Of a DNA stretch of 61,758 nt, positions 61,664 to 61,758 are shown one piece after another. The stretch is from positions 1-61,758 of the forward strand of contig JAGNHS010000011.1 in NCBI GenBank assembly GCA_018001635.1, in the 5' to 3' direction. Source of the stretch: Pseudomonadota bacterium. GTDB taxonomy: Bacteria; Bdellovibrionota; UBA2428. Under the pieces are notes generated by a model that saw only the letters and a list, made by a program, of their open reading frames with translations, was not told where the DNA came from and did no database searches. A program made the translations under genes and the position numbers. The first letter of the stretch is position 1. The number at the start of each line of letters is the position of its first letter.

Positions 61664-61758
61664 TGATGAGTTTGGTATGGGATGTGCAAGGGTCTGATTG
61701 CTATGCAATCGGAAGAAATATTTCAACCACCCCATTGTCCCAATAAGTATTGTTTAAA

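Overview
The window is a 61.8 kb piece of a low-GC (roughly 40% by eye), gene-dense bacterial chromosome. The gene mix points to the Bdellovibrionota (predatory Bdellovibrio-like bacteria): many secreted proteins and lipoproteins of unknown function, a FliL homologue behind a FliA-type promoter, HD-GYP proteins, large beta-rich surface lipoproteins and system II cytochrome c biogenesis. This placement is inferred from gene content and style. No rRNA, tRNA, CRISPR array, prophage or insertion sequence was recognised.

Layout. 0.1-9.1 kb: two secreted unknowns (one with an HExxH motif), gshB, a c-type cytochrome, an M20 peptidase, rocD, a thioesterase, a class IV aminotransferase and an EVE protein. 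9.1-14 kb: a secreted subtilase with almost no propeptide, a Gly/Tyr/Trp-rich exported protein and a tandem pair of paralogous membrane-anchored proteins. 14-18 kb: rsmJ, an M14 amidase, dapD and ettA. 18-20 kb: a cupredoxin and two exported unknowns. 20-25 kb: DNA topoisomerase VI (both subunits) and a four-gene preQ1 operon, queE-queD-queC-queF. 25-33 kb: a degenerate HD-GYP protein, a pair of M16 peptidases, rplU-rpmA-obgE-nadD, an aldo/keto reductase, and a strongly structured intergenic region holding a 32-codon hydrophobic ORF. 33-44 kb: a lipoprotein, a zinc ribbon, a divergent UDG, SpoIID, an exported Fic protein, a large surface lipoprotein, an oligopeptide importer without its ATPases, and queA. 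44-50 kb: pgpH-ybeY-prfB (with programmed frameshift), hsp20 and an intact HD-GYP. 50-61.7 kb: a FliL-like protein, an orphan I9-like propeptide, resB-ccsA, a secreted hydrolase, an RCC1-repeat lipoprotein, pgsA, and a closely packed run of 5'-nucleotidase-like, RibD-like, SRPBCC, RidA and YdcF genes.

The most unusual structure is a pair of dispersed hairpin elements, at 6977-7100 and 17863-18117. They share a core of about 58-66 nt that folds as three short hairpins with compensatory changes. In each copy this core sits at the tip of a long, almost perfect inverted repeat, and the arms are unrelated in sequence between copies. A conserved core with copy-specific arms is not what ordinary terminators, REP elements or MITEs look like. 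The second candidate for something new is the 32-codon ORF at 32882-32980 (minus strand), which has a perfect AGGAGG and a stem-rich mRNA resembling type I toxin genes.

Functional links inside the window: queCDEF and queA cover most of queuosine synthesis. ResB/CcsA would mature the CxxCH cytochrome at 3.6 kb. PgpH and the two HD-GYP proteins suggest cyclic-dinucleotide signalling. DapD, the M14 amidase, SpoIID and YdcF touch peptidoglycan metabolism.
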